Positions 1-9,075 of a stretch of 33,084 nt of DNA are shown here, piece by piece. The notes beneath the pieces are model-generated. The model was not told the origin of the DNA and ran no database searches. It saw nothing but the letters and a program-made list of their open reading frames with translations. The translations under genes and the position numbers were made by a program. Numbering within the stretch: the first letter of the stretch is position 1; each line of letters begins with the position of its first letter. Origin of the DNA: Actinomycetota bacterium (GTDB taxonomy: Bacteria; Actinomycetota; Thermoleophilia; Solirubrobacterales; 70-9); assembly GCA_018268575.1 (NCBI GenBank), contig JAFDWF010000215.1, forward strand, positions 1-33,084, written 5' to 3'.

Positions 1-134
1 TACGAGGGAGCCCTTGACCTTTGTGGACCGACGGTGGATCGCACGTCTCCGTGACGATTGCGACGTCTTCGTGACGGCCGACGAAAGACGCCACGAAGAC
101 CGTGCGATCCGCGCGGGTCCCGTCGGGGAGATGC

Positions 135-163
135 ATGATCCGGCGGGATCCCCGCCGGATCAT
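135..163. repeat. Conserved core palindrome of composite repeat, copy 1
   Basis: A 13-bp perfect stem (ATGATCCGGCGGG and its complement) encloses a 3-base ATC loop. The same 29 bases occur at 19328-19356 inside copy 2. This is the best conserved structural element of the composite repeat. Confidence 0.85.
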
Positions 164-246
164 GGTCGCCCCGTGACGAAGCCCCCACGATCGCAGGGAA
201 GGCGTATGCCTTCACGGGGAGGTCCGAGGGCCCCGTCCCCCGCTGA

Positions 247-280
247 GTGAATTCTCCACGCCATACGGTGGAGAACTCAC
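247..280. repeat. Copy-specific palindrome in composite repeat 1
   Basis: The arms GTGAATTCTCCAC and GTGGAGAACTCAC pair with one mismatch around an 8-base loop. At the equivalent position copy 2 has an unrelated 46-bp palindrome (19433-19478), while flanks on both sides are conserved between copies. Confidence 0.75.
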
Positions 281-380
281 CCGGCGCGTCCTGGACCGTG
301 GAGGAGGCGTGGGACCCGTGACGTCTCCCTCACGTCACCCGCGTGGTTCCCGGCGTCTTTCTCACGAACCCCGCAGCACC

Positions 381-435
381 CTCCCTCCGCTGTTCCTTAT
401 GGCCCCGTGGGGGCCATAAGGAACAGCGGAGGGAG
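381..435. repeat. Perfect 26-bp-stem hairpin
   Basis: Bases 381-406 are the exact reverse complement of 410-435, with a 3-base GTG loop. The sequence is absent from the otherwise similar copy 2, so it looks like an extra module in copy 1. No U-tract follows on either strand, and it lies about 150 bases before the promoter of the next gene. Confidence 0.9.
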
Positions 436-462
436 GACCGGCGTGTCCGCCGCTCCCCCCAT

Positions 463-570
463 GACCCGGCCTTCTCGGAGGCGGCCACAGCCTGCCAGGG
501 TCGCCTCCGAGAAGGCCGGGTCCCTTTCGCATCCGGGCGCCAGCCGCCGACGCCCCCGTCCCCACACCGC
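463..570 (+). repeat. REP-like hairpin repeat, copy A
   Basis: Bases 463-483 pair perfectly with 502-522 (21 bp) around an 18-base loop containing CACAGCCTGCCAGG. A conserved tail with GCATCCGGGCGCCAGCCG follows. The same unit occurs at 19601-19690 (same orientation) and at 28831-28928 (opposite orientation). A hairpin-only relative lies at 19048-19105. Confidence 0.85.
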
Positions 571-588
571 CCCCTCATCCACCCTCGG

Positions 589-594
589 TAGCCT
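589..594 (+). promoter_or_regulatory. Leaderless-type -10 box TAGCCT
   Basis: TAGCCT ends 7 bases before the ATG at 602, so transcription would start at or next to the start codon. There is no Shine-Dalgarno sequence. The box decides the start of the downstream gene against longer in-frame options that run through the repeat block. Confidence 0.5.
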
Positions 595-601
595 GCGCCG
601 C

Positions 602-2482
602 ATGACGCGGGCGAAGCGGGTGCCGGTCTGGGGCGCCGGGCTGATCGTGGCCCTGCTCGGCTGGTCGGTCGGCTTCCAGACGCCCGGGCCGGGGGTCGAT
701 CCGAGCTGGAACGCGGGCCTCGCGATGGCGATCGACCAGGGGCTCCACTTCGGCAAGGAAGTCGTCTACACGTACGGGCCGCTCGGCTTCCTGCAGAGTC
801 GGCTGGTCTTCTTCGGCGGGCTTGGGATCCTCAGCTTCCTCTACGCGGCGATCCTCTACGTGCTCTTCTGCCTCGGGCTGGTCTGGGCGCTGGGGCGGGC
901 GATGCCGTTGCTCGCCGCCGCGGTGGTCGCCTTCTTCGTGCTCGGCTGGCTGCCGATGCCGCTGCTCGAGGTCGGCCTCCTGACCGCCGTCTTCGGCTGC
1001 TTCTGGCTGCTCAAGGAGGAGCGCGCGCCGCGCGCGCTCGACGCCTTCGTCCTCGCCGCCGCGGTCTTTGCCGCGCCCGCGGCGCTGATCAAGCTCTCGA
1101 CCGGACCGCTGGTCGCGGTCGTCTTCCTCCTCGCCCTGCTCGGGGCGCGGGCGGGGGCACGGCGGATCGTCGCCTACGTCGTCATCTTCGCGGCCTTGGC
1201 GCTGGCGCTCTGGCTGGCAACCGGCCAGCGCCTCGGCGACCTGCCCGCCTTCGTCGGCCACACCGTCGAGATCGCGAGCGGCTACAGCTCGGCGATGCTG
1301 CGCTCGACCGAAGTCGCGCCCTGGAAGGTGATCGCCGCGGTCGCCGCCGCGATCCTCTCCGGCCTCGCCCTCGTCGGCGCCGCCTGGATCACCGGCCGCG
1401 GGCGCGGCCGTGCCTCCCGTCGGGCCGGCGTCGCGATCGCCGCGCTGGTCTCCTTCGCGATCTACAAGGAGGGGGTGGTCCGGATCGACGCCGGGCACCT
1501 CACCGTCGTCTTCGCCGATGCCGCCGTGCTCTGGGTAGCGGTCGCGGCGGCCGCCCCGAGCGCGGTCTGGCGGCGGCTGCTGCTGGTCGCCGCGGCGGCC
1601 GTCTTCGCGATCAGCCTGCCGGTGCGCCCCGCCGGGCTCGAAACCCGCTTCGACCCGGTCGCCAACCTGCGCTTCGCCGTCGACCAGGCGCGCACGCTGT
1701 TCAGTCCCGGCCGCCTCGCCACGGTCACCGCCGACGGCCGCGCGGCGATGCAGCTCACCTACGAACTGGCGCCGCCGGGGCTGGCCGCGCTGCGCGGCCA
1801 CACGGTCGCGGTCGAACCGTGGGAGGTCGGCGCCGCCTGGGCCTACGAACTCGACTGGCAGCCGCTGCCGGTGTTCCAGAACTACAGCGCCTACACCTCG
1901 GCGCTCGACCGGCTGAACGCCGCGGCGGCCGAAGATCCGGGCGGGCCGGAACGGATCCTGCGCCAGAACACCCAGGTCGTGCAGCCGGAATTCCCCGGCG
2001 CCGACCTCGACGATCGCTTTCCCGGCTGGGACCCGCCCGAACAGACGCGCGCCGTCCTCTGCAACTTCGCTCCGCTCTATACCGACGAACGCTGGCAGGT
2101 GCTGGGCCGGCTGCCGGCGAGTCGCTGCGGCGCCGCGCGGGTTATCGGGACCGTGGAGGCGGCAGCGGGAGAAGCGGTGACGGTGCCGACGCCGCAGGCG
2201 CGCCAAGTCGTCTTCGTGCGGATCGCCGGCGCCGGGGTAGAAGGGCTGGAACGCGTGCAGGCCTTCCTCTTCCACGCCGGCTCCCGCCACGCCGTGATCA
2301 ACGGCGACACCCGCTATCGCCTGGTCCCGGAAACGGCCGGCGACGGCTTGCTGCTGCGCGCCGCGCCGGGGATCGTCGAACCGGGCCCGTTCGACCCGGT
2401 GCCGGAAGCGGCGACGCTCGCCGTCGAAGGCGGCTCCGACCGGCTCACCTACACCTTCTACGCGATGTCGGTGCGGCGCTGA
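602..2482 (+). CDS. Polytopic membrane protein with C-terminal soluble domain, function unknown
   Basis: I do not recognise the family precisely. The 626-residue product starts at ATG 602. It has an N-terminal transmembrane helix (GAGLIVALLGWSVGF), then a short loop with WNAGLAMAIDQGLHFG and VYTYGPLGFL, followed by roughly ten hydrophobic segments to about residue 360. The last 230 or so residues are soluble and end in a beta-rich stretch. The layout (acidic/aromatic first loop, many helices, extracellular C-terminal domain) resembles GT-C type lipid-linked glycosyltransferases or related polysaccharide membrane proteins, but no diagnostic motif is certain. The frame is open upstream to 407, but that part lies in repeat DNA and would remove the promoter. 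It is followed after 13 bases by another membrane protein and then a sugar kinase, suggesting one operon. Confidence 0.7.
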   Translation: MTRAKRVPVWGAGLIVALLGWSVGFQTPGPGVDPSWNAGLAMAIDQGLHFGKEVVYTYGPLGFLQSRLVFFGGLGILSFLYAAILYVLFCLGLVWALGRAMPLLAAAVVAFFVLGWLPMPLLEVGLLTAVFGCFWLLKEERAPRALDAFVLAAAVFAAPAALIKLSTGPLVAVVFLLALLGARAGARRIVAYVVIFAALALALWLATGQRLGDLPAFVGHTVEIASGYSSAMLRSTEVAPWKVIAAVAAAILSGLALVGAAWITGRGRGRASRRAGVAIAALVSFAIYKEGVVRIDAGHLTVVFADAAVLWVAVAAAAPSAVWRRLLLVAAAAVFAISLPVRPAGLETRFDPVANLRFAVDQARTLFSPGRLATVTADGRAAMQLTYELAPPGLAALRGHTVAVEPWEVGAAWAYELDWQPLPVFQNYSAYTSALDRLNAAAAEDPGGPERILRQNTQVVQPEFPGADLDDRFPGWDPPEQTRAVLCNFAPLYTDERWQVLGRLPASRCGAARVIGTVEAAAGEAVTVPTPQARQVVFVRIAGAGVEGLERVQAFLFHAGSRHAVINGDTRYRLVPETAGDGLLLRAAPGIVEPGPFDPVPEAATLAVEGGSDRLTYTFYAMSVRR

Positions 2483-2495
2483 TGGGGACCCGCTG

Positions 2496-3385
2496 ATGGC
2501 CCGCCTCGTCGCCCTCGTCCTCGCGGTGATCGCCGGGGTGGTGGCGATCTTCGCCCTCTGGGCCAACGGCCAGCTGCTCGACACCGGCAGCTGGACCGCG
2601 GTCAGCGGCGCCATGCTCGAAAACAAGGAGGTGCGCCACCGCGTCGCCACCTTCCTCGGCGAAGAACTGGTCGGCGAGACCGAAGCGCAGCTGCGGGCGG
2701 CCGGGCAGGAAGAAGTCGCCGAAAGGGTCGTCCCCGCCCTGCGCGCCGAGCAGACCCGGCTCGCCGAACGGGTGATGAAGACGGCGCGCTTCAAGGCGAT
2801 CTGGGAGCAGGCCAACCGCTCCGGCCACAAGGCCCTCCTGCGGGTGCTGGATGAAGAAGGCACGGCCGGGGAAAACGGCGCCGTGGTCGTCGACCTGACC
2901 CCGGCGCTGCGCCAGATCGCCGACGAGCTCGAAGAAGAAGGCTTCGCCGAAGACTTCGGGATCAGCGGCCTGAGCTCGCTGGTCGAACCGGGGGCCGCGC
3001 GGATCAAGGTGCTGGAAGCGCAGGAGCTGAGCCAGGCCCAGGACGCTGTGCGGGTGGTGCGCGACCTGACCCTGCCAGCGGTGCTGGCGACGCTGGGCCT
3101 CTACGCGCTGGTCCTGGTGCTCGGCTGGTGGGAGCTCCCGCGGACGTTCGTCGCGATCGGCGTCGCCCTGATCGTCACCGGCGCCCTTGCCCTGCTCCTG
3201 CGCACCCTGGCCGGCAACCAGGTGGTCGACCGGCTGCTCTCGGCGCAGGCCGACCGCGAAGCGGCCCAGGCGGCCTGGGGGATCGCCACCACCACGATCC
3301 AGCACCTGGCGATCGGCTGCATCGTCGCCGGCGGCCTCGCGTTCCTCGGCGGGCTCTTCTTCTCCTGGCGCCGGCGGGCGCTCGC

Positions 3386-3389
<4 letters not shown>
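2496..3389 (+). CDS. Actinobacterial integral membrane protein, function unknown
   Basis: The 297-residue product has an N-terminal transmembrane segment (residues 3-24). An extracytoplasmic domain of about 160 residues rich in Glu, Arg and Ala follows, including GAVVVDLTPALRQIADEL, then three hydrophobic segments near residues 188-207, 213-234 and 270-290. A similar layout (single N-terminal helix, helical domain with a VVVDL motif, C-terminal helices) is seen in uncharacterised actinobacterial membrane proteins. No enzymatic motif is visible. It lies 13 bases after the preceding membrane protein, and its TGA overlaps the ATG of the following ROK kinase by 4 bases, so co-translation with the kinase is likely. 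A role in the envelope or in sensing is inference only. Confidence 0.65.
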
Positions 3390-4250
<861 letters not shown>

Positions 4251-4258
<8 letters not shown>

Positions 4259-4652
4259 GCCACCAGTCGCGGGTGCCTTCGACGTCCTCGCGCGGGTTCT
4301 CGCCCAGGTTGGGAGCGCCGACGACGAGGAGCTCGAGGCCCTCGGGGCCGGCCTCGTAGCCGCGCCACGACCCGGGCGGGACGCGCACCGCGTCCCATTC
4401 CGCCAGCTCGATCACCTCGTCGTCGATCGCCATCCGCCCGCTCCCGCGCACGACCACGTAGACCTCCTCCTGGGTCTCGTGCGTGTGGCCGTAGGGGAAC
4501 CGGTAGTCGGGCGGGACGCGCTGCCAGGTCAGTCCGGACCGCTCGAGCCCGAGCGCTTTCGTCGCGGCGCGGAATTCAAGGCCCGGGTCGCCGTCGAAGT
4601 TGCCGCCAAGGTCCTCCAGGTCGGCCATCAGGTTCTTGCGCGTGAACGGCAA
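4251..4652 (-). CDS. Small single-domain cupin protein
   Basis: The 133-residue product has a cupin_2 fold signature: HTHETQEEVYVVVRGSGRM (first motif, His and Glu ligands) and EWDAVRVPPGSWRGYEAG (second motif). A metal-binding small-molecule enzyme or binding protein is expected, but the substrate cannot be told. In the second motif the usual His after the Pro-Gly pair is replaced (PPGSWRGY), so metal binding may be altered. The start is TTG 4652, placed 6 bases after a TAGGAT box; an internal ATG at 4628 is the alternative. It lies 9 bases after the glycosyltransferase gene, so it can be read from the polysaccharide operon as well as from its own promoter. Confidence 0.82.
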
Positions 4653-4658
4653 GGCGCG

Positions 4659-4664
4659 ATCCTA
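4659..4664 (-). promoter_or_regulatory. Leaderless-type -10 box TAGGAT for cupin gene
   Basis: On the minus strand TAGGAT ends 6 bases before the TTG start at 4652. Its first three bases are the TAG stop codon of the upstream glycosyltransferase gene, so the promoter is embedded in the operon junction. Confidence 0.45.
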
Positions 4665-5534
4665 ACCGCGGCCGCGCACCGCGGTGATCGCCAGGCTGAC
4701 CGCCAGCTTGGCGCCGATCCCCAGGTAGACCGCGAGGTTCAGCAGGGGGTTCGAGCGCGGCGCGTCGAAGCGGCGGTAGAAGCGCCCCATGCCGCGGTGG
4801 AAGGCGATCTCCTGGCGCGGCGCCCGGCGTCGCGCGCTCGATCCACCCTTGACATGGAGTGCCCTGGCCCGAGGTTCGTAGAAGACCTTCCAGCCCGCGT
4901 CCCAGAAGCGGTGGCACCAGTCGAGGTCCTCCATGTAGAGCCAGTAGCCCTGGTCGAGCAGGCCGACCTCGGCGACCGCCGCGGCCCGGCAGAGCATGAA
5001 GGCGCCGTTCACCGCGTCGACCTCGCCCGCCTCGTCCTCGCCCAGGTGCGTCGCCCGGTACTGGGAGAGCGAGGCGCCCGCCCCCGCGCCGCGGCCGATC
5101 CCGGTGAAGTGGGCGAGCGCCGCCAGCGGGGTGGGGAAGGAGCGCTTGGCGGCGTGGTCGAGCTCACCGTCCTCGCGCACCAGCTTCGCCCCGACCATGC
5201 CGACGCGGGGGTCGGCGGCGAGGACCGCCAGGCAGGTGTCGAGGGTGCCCTCGTAGACCTCCGTGTCGGGGTTCAGCAGCAGCACCGCGCCCGCGCGGCT
5301 CTCCCGCAGCACCAGGTTGTTGGCCGCCGAGAAGCCGATGTTGGCGCAGCGCTCGAGGCGGAACTCGCCGAACTCGCGCGCCACCATCTCGGGCGCCCCG
5401 TCGGGGCTGCCGCTGTCGACCACGGTCACCCGCATCGTCGCCGTCCGCGGCGGGTGCGCGCGCAGGCTCGCCAGGCAGCGCCGCAGCAGCGCCTCGGCGC
5501 CGTGGGAGACGACGACCACCTCGAGGTCGGGCAA
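4662..5534 (-). CDS. Family 2 glycosyltransferase (rhamnosyltransferase-like)
   Basis: The 290-residue product is a GT-A fold inverting transferase that moves a sugar from a nucleotide donor to a lipid-linked or polysaccharide acceptor at the inner face of the membrane. It starts with the canonical LEVVVVSHGAEALLRRCLAS strand-helix, followed by VVDSGSPDG, NIGFSAANN and the DXD-type metal motif NPDTE (88-92). The acceptor-side motif is VNGAFMLCR, with EDLDWCHR at 202-209, as in WbbL/rhamnosyltransferase relatives. The C-terminus has a hydrophobic stretch (NLAVYLGIGAKLAVSLAITAV) that may attach it to the membrane. The TTG start lies 2 bases after the upstream TAG; an internal GTG would cut into the first beta strand. 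It is the third gene of the polysaccharide operon. Confidence 0.88.
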   Translation of the reverse strand: MPDLEVVVVSHGAEALLRRCLASLRAHPPRTATMRVTVVDSGSPDGAPEMVAREFGEFRLERCANIGFSAANNLVLRESRAGAVLLLNPDTEVYEGTLDTCLAVLAADPRVGMVGAKLVREDGELDHAAKRSFPTPLAALAHFTGIGRGAGAGASLSQYRATHLGEDEAGEVDAVNGAFMLCRAAAVAEVGLLDQGYWLYMEDLDWCHRFWDAGWKVFYEPRARALHVKGGSSARRRAPRQEIAFHRGMGRFYRRFDAPRSNPLLNLAVYLGIGAKLAVSLAITAVRGRG

Positions 5535-5536
5535 CG

Positions 5537-7045
5537 CTAGTAGGCGCCTTCGCCGCGCACGATCGCCCGCGGCGTCCGCATCAGGATCTGCAGGTCGGTC
5601 AGCAGCGAGAGGTTGTCGAGGTAGTCGCGCTCCATCGCCAGGCGCTCCTCGAAGGTGAGGTCGCTGCGCCCGTACACCTGCATCGGCCCGGTCAGCCCCG
5701 GCTTGATCGCCAGCCGGCCGCGCTGGCGCTCGTCGTAGAGGGCGACCACCGCCACCTCCTCCGGCCGCGGCCCGACCAGCGACATCTGGCCGCGCAGCAC
5801 GTTGATCAGCTGCGGCAGCTCGTCGATCGAGGTCCGCCGCAGGAACTTGCCCACCCGCGTCACCCGCGGGTCGTCGGGGATCTTGAAGGCCGGCTGGTCG
5901 AGCTTCGAGAGGTCGATCAGCTCGCTGAGCCGGTCCTCGGCGTCGGCGACCATCGTGCGGAACTTCATCACCGTGAACGGCACTCCGTCCTTGCCCGCCC
6001 GCTGTTGGCGGAAGAAGACCGGCAGGCCGGAGTCGATCAGGATCGCCAGCGCGGTCAAGGCCAGGAGCGGCGAGAGCGCGACCAGGAGGAGGCCGGAGAC
6101 GGTGACGTCCATCGCCCGCTTCATCGCCTGGGTCGAGCGCGGCGGATCGGAGAAGCGGAAGTCGAGCACCGGCAGCTCGGCGAGGCGGTTCAGCTCGATG
6201 CCGGGGCCGAGCAGGCCGTAGTGCTGGGGCAGGAAGGTGAGCGCCAGCCCCGCCTCCTTGCACTGCTCGATCAGCCGCTCGGCGGCCTGCTCCGACATCT
6301 GCTGTTCGGTGACGACGACGCGCTCGACCCCCTCGCTGCGCGCCACCGCGGCGATGTCGATGATCCGGCCGAGCCGCGGCAGCTCGGCCGAGTCCTCCTC
6401 GGTCGAGGGGGAGAGATAGCCGACCAGGCGCAGGCGCGTCTCCGGGTGGGTGACGACGCGGCGGGCGACGGTGTCGACGGTGGCGGGCGGCCCGACCACG
6501 ATCCCGATCGCCATCGGCGTCGCCCGGTGCCAGACCCAGCGCAGCACTCCGCGGGCGACGAAGCTGCCGATCAGGGTGCCGATGCCGAGCGCGATCGCGC
6601 TCTTCGGCGAGAGCGGCCCGACCGGGCTGATCGCCATCAGGCCGTCCAGCACCAGCGTCCCCAGCACGCTGGCCGAGACCAGCGAGGGCACCTCGTCGAG
6701 GGTCGAGTGGCGGATCCGCCGGTGGTCGTGGTCGTAGAGCCCGTGGAGCTTTACCACCAGGATCCAGCTGGGGCTGAAGAGGACCGCCCAGAAGAGGTCG
6801 GCGACGTCGGTCGAGGAGGTCGCCGCGGTGACCGCGCAGAGGGCGACCAGGAGCGCCGCCCAGTCGCCGAGCGCGAGCAGGCGCCGCAGCATCGCGCCGC
6901 GCCGGCGCGATCCCTCCGGCCCGCCCAGGCCGAGCCGGTCCGCTGCCCGGTAGGGCATCGGCACGCGCCGCTCGAGCTCGCGGCGCTCCGCCTCGGCGGC
7001 GCGGCGTTCGGCGGCGATCTTCTCGGTGTCGGGCGTACGGGTCAT
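5537..7045 (-). CDS. Polyprenyl-phosphate sugar phosphotransferase (exopolysaccharide priming enzyme)
   Basis: The 502-residue product belongs to the large WbaP/EpsE-type phosphoglycosyl transferases, which load the first sugar phosphate onto undecaprenyl phosphate. The N-terminus is a charged cytoplasmic stretch, then several transmembrane helices (about 57-180) and a Rossmann-like CoA-binding domain (about 180-290) with GIVVGPPATV. The C-terminal catalytic domain starts at KRAMDVTVSGLLL (309 on). It contains FFRQQRAGKDGVPFTVMKFRTM, with RTSIDELPQLINVLRGQMSL and VGPRP near 404-428, where the Asp-Glu pair is catalytic. Full length for the family. ATG 7045 overlaps the stop of the upstream ligase by 4 bases. 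This gene marks the operon as Wzy-type surface polysaccharide synthesis, although no flippase or chain-length protein is seen here. Confidence 0.93.
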   Translation of the reverse strand: MTRTPDTEKIAAERRAAEAERRELERRVPMPYRAADRLGLGGPEGSRRRGAMLRRLLALGDWAALLVALCAVTAATSSTDVADLFWAVLFSPSWILVVKLHGLYDHDHRRIRHSTLDEVPSLVSASVLGTLVLDGLMAISPVGPLSPKSAIALGIGTLIGSFVARGVLRWVWHRATPMAIGIVVGPPATVDTVARRVVTHPETRLRLVGYLSPSTEEDSAELPRLGRIIDIAAVARSEGVERVVVTEQQMSEQAAERLIEQCKEAGLALTFLPQHYGLLGPGIELNRLAELPVLDFRFSDPPRSTQAMKRAMDVTVSGLLLVALSPLLALTALAILIDSGLPVFFRQQRAGKDGVPFTVMKFRTMVADAEDRLSELIDLSKLDQPAFKIPDDPRVTRVGKFLRRTSIDELPQLINVLRGQMSLVGPRPEEVAVVALYDERQRGRLAIKPGLTGPMQVYGRSDLTFEERLAMERDYLDNLSLLTDLQILMRTPRAIVRGEGAY

Positions 7046-9075
7046 CCGCAGGCTTCAAACCCTTCTTCGAGGCAAGTTTGGAGTGGATTGAGTCGCTTTG
7101 CTTCTTCGAGATCGGCCTGGGCGGCTTCCTTCTCGCCCGCCTGGTGCTCGGCTTTCGCCTTCAGGTAGTAGAGCGTCCAGTTGTGGTTCTCGCGGTCGAT
7201 CGCCTGCTCGAAGCGGCCGATCGCTTCGTCGTATTGTCCCTGCGCCTGGGCGAGCAGGCCGAGCTGCAGGTATGGAGTCGCCGCCCAGGGCTCGATCGAG
7301 CGCGCCGTTTCGGCGTGGTTGATGGCGCTTTCCATGTTGCCGGGGAGGGCCGCGTTCGATTCGCTGATCTCGTGGTCGACCAGGAGCGGCCCGATCAGGG
7401 CGAGCATCGTCAACCAGGCTACGGCGAGACCGACGATCGTGAGGCCGAAGCGACGGTTTTCCGGCGCCGCCTCCGCCTCGACGTCGATCCCTTCGCGGGC
7501 GCGGGCCGCGGCGCGGGCCCGCCAGATCTGCCCGCAGCGGGCGGCGACGAGGATCCCGGTCGCCATGAAGAAGACCGAGCCGACCACCGCCAGCTGCCAG
7601 AACCAGTCGTAGGCGACGCCGACGGCGAAGGCGAGGGCGACGCCGAGTGCGGCGGCGAAGAGCTCGCGCTCGCGCCCGCCCGCGGCGCGCCAGGCGGTGA
7701 AGCCGATCCACAGCATCGCCAGGACCATGCCGAGGGCGAGGAGGCCGCCGACGATGCCGAGCTCGTCGAGCGCCTGCAGGTAGAGCGAGTGCGCCTGGGT
7801 GTTGGCCATGTCGATCGGGCGCAGCTGGTCCCAGGCGAACTGGTAGGTGCCGGCGCCGTGGCCGAGGATCGGCTTTTCGCCGAAGCCTTCCAGCGCCACG
7901 TCCCAGAACTGGATGCGGCCGCGGCTGGAGGCTTCGGCGAGGCCGCTGGGGGTGGCGAGGTCGGTGCTGGTGAACTTGTCCCAGGCGGACTCGCCGAAGA
8001 GCACCGCGGCGATGATCACCGCGACCAGGCCGACGATCGCGACCCCGCGCAGGACCCGCTTGTCGCGGGAGACCTCGACCGCCCGCTTGGCCCGCGCCCC
8101 GCCCTTCGCCTCGGCTCGCCGCAGGCCCCAGAAGGCGAGCGCCGCGACGGCGCAGCAGGCGAGCAGGATCGCGCCCGTCTTCAGCCCCTCGTCGACGATG
8201 GGCGGAAAGTTGTAGTTGTTGGCGAGCGCCGTGTAGTGGTGGGCGGCGAAGACCGCGGGCAGCGTGCAGACGACGCCGATCAGGAGCGTCGCCAGGTACC
8301 AGAGGCGGTCGCGGGAGAGGACGATCAGCGTCCCCGCCCCGACCAGCAGGGTGAGGATGCCGCCGCGCGAGTGGGTGAAGTAGAGCGCCAGCAGGACCGC
8401 GGGCAGGGTCGCGACCGCGATCCAGCGCAGCGCCGCGGTCAGCGCGCGCCGGCTCATCCAGAGGGCGAGCGTGGCGGCGAAGGAGAAGACGATCGCGTCG
8501 GCGTTCCAGTAGCCGAGCGGGTACTGCAGGCGGGTCGACTTCACTTCTTCGAAGGGAAGGTTGAAGACGTGGGGAAGAAGACGGGTCGCGAGCGCCAAGA
8601 CGGCGACCGCGATCAATGCAATTGCGATCCCCTCACCGAAACGTTGGCGCCTTTGCGTGGTTTGGGCGAGGAGGAACGCGGCAAGGAATACCCCGAGGTA
8701 CATGAGCACGCGATCGGCCTCGGTGACGCTCAACTCGACAGAACCGGACCAGAGAGATGAGATTGCAGACCAAATCGCCAGACCCAGCAGGAGCCCGGCG
8801 GCCCAGTAGAACGGCTTCGCCAGCAGCACCCGGGTCGCTGCGCCAAGCGCCAGCAGCCCCACGATCAGGAGCCAGATCACCAATCCGGCGAGGTGACGAG
8901 AGCTCAGCGAGAAGCCTCCACCGGAGAGGGCGAGGCTCCCGATCAAGAGCACCGGAGCGAGGAACGCCGCGGATTCCTCTAACCTTGCGCGGAATGCGAG
9001 GTGCCCCCCACCGCCCGGTCCGTAGCTCGGTCCGCTTCTCCTTCGCGCTTCCGTTAGTGCTTGGTCTGCTGGCAT
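7042..9075 (-). CDS. O-antigen ligase/polymerase-family membrane protein with C-terminal TPR
   Basis: Up to 677 residues. About twelve hydrophobic helices carry the Wzy/WaaL-type core, including FTHSRGGILTLLVGAG and the large extracytoplasmic loop GKPILGHGAGTYQFAWDQ followed by QAHSLYLQALDELGIVGG. Both are typical of the O-antigen ligase domain that polymerises or transfers lipid-linked glycans outside the membrane. The last 80 residues form tetratricopeptide-like helices (PYLQLGLLAQAQGQYDEAIG). The start is uncertain: ATG 9075 lies inside the divergent secreted-protein gene, whose own start is better supported, so a GTG near 8952, just before the first clear helix, is an alternative. It is the first gene of the operon. 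Its 5' part (about 8520-8700) is visibly less GC-rich than the rest. Confidence 0.85.
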   Translation of the reverse strand: MPADQALTEARRRSGPSYGPGGGGHLAFRARLEESAAFLAPVLLIGSLALSGGGFSLSSRHLAGLVIWLLIVGLLALGAATRVLLAKPFYWAAGLLLGLAIWSAISSLWSGSVELSVTEADRVLMYLGVFLAAFLLAQTTQRRQRFGEGIAIALIAVAVLALATRLLPHVFNLPFEEVKSTRLQYPLGYWNADAIVFSFAATLALWMSRRALTAALRWIAVATLPAVLLALYFTHSRGGILTLLVGAGTLIVLSRDRLWYLATLLIGVVCTLPAVFAAHHYTALANNYNFPPIVDEGLKTGAILLACCAVAALAFWGLRRAEAKGGARAKRAVEVSRDKRVLRGVAIVGLVAVIIAAVLFGESAWDKFTSTDLATPSGLAEASSRGRIQFWDVALEGFGEKPILGHGAGTYQFAWDQLRPIDMANTQAHSLYLQALDELGIVGGLLALGMVLAMLWIGFTAWRAAGGRERELFAAALGVALAFAVGVAYDWFWQLAVVGSVFFMATGILVAARCGQIWRARAAARAREGIDVEAEAAPENRRFGLTIVGLAVAWLTMLALIGPLLVDHEISESNAALPGNMESAINHAETARSIEPWAATPYLQLGLLAQAQGQYDEAIGRFEQAIDRENHNWTLYYLKAKAEHQAGEKEAAQADLEEAKRLNPLQTCLEEGFEACG
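8980..8985 (+). promoter_or_regulatory. Leaderless-type -10 box TAACCT
   Basis: TAACCT ends 8 bases before ATG 8994. The box sits inside the longest reading frame of the divergent ligase gene, so either that gene starts later or the two overlap. Confidence 0.45.

Larger units (their letters stand above)
37..570. repeat. Composite dispersed repeat, copy 1
   Basis: This non-coding block fills the space before the first gene. Its first part (about 37-230) is nearly identical to 19218-19415, with only a few substitutions and short indels. Similarity resumes at about 293-380 (compare 19484-19560) and again at 463-545 (compare 19600-19680). It contains a conserved 29-bp palindrome (135-163), a palindrome not shared with copy 2 (247-280), a 55-bp hairpin absent from copy 2 (381-435) and a REP-like hairpin (463-522). 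The motif CGTCTCCGTGACG and close variants recur along it. Open frames cross it on both strands, but indels between the copies shift the frame, so coding is unlikely. Exact ends are uncertain. Confidence 0.8.

Noticed and set aside
14..250. Open frame through composite repeat 1, with a similar peptide in copy 2 near 19280-19420
   Set aside because: The similarity is explained by near-identical DNA. A 2-base indel between copies shifts the frame, both strands are open, and no start or ribosome site is conserved.
37..570. Retron or other reverse-transcriptase-linked non-coding RNA in the composite repeats
   Set aside because: No reverse transcriptase or related gene lies near either copy.
343..591. 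Peptide EAATACQGRLREGRVPF encoded by each REP-like copy
   Set aside because: It follows from the conserved hairpin DNA. Third codon positions are not more variable than others, and the frames join unrelated sequence on each side.
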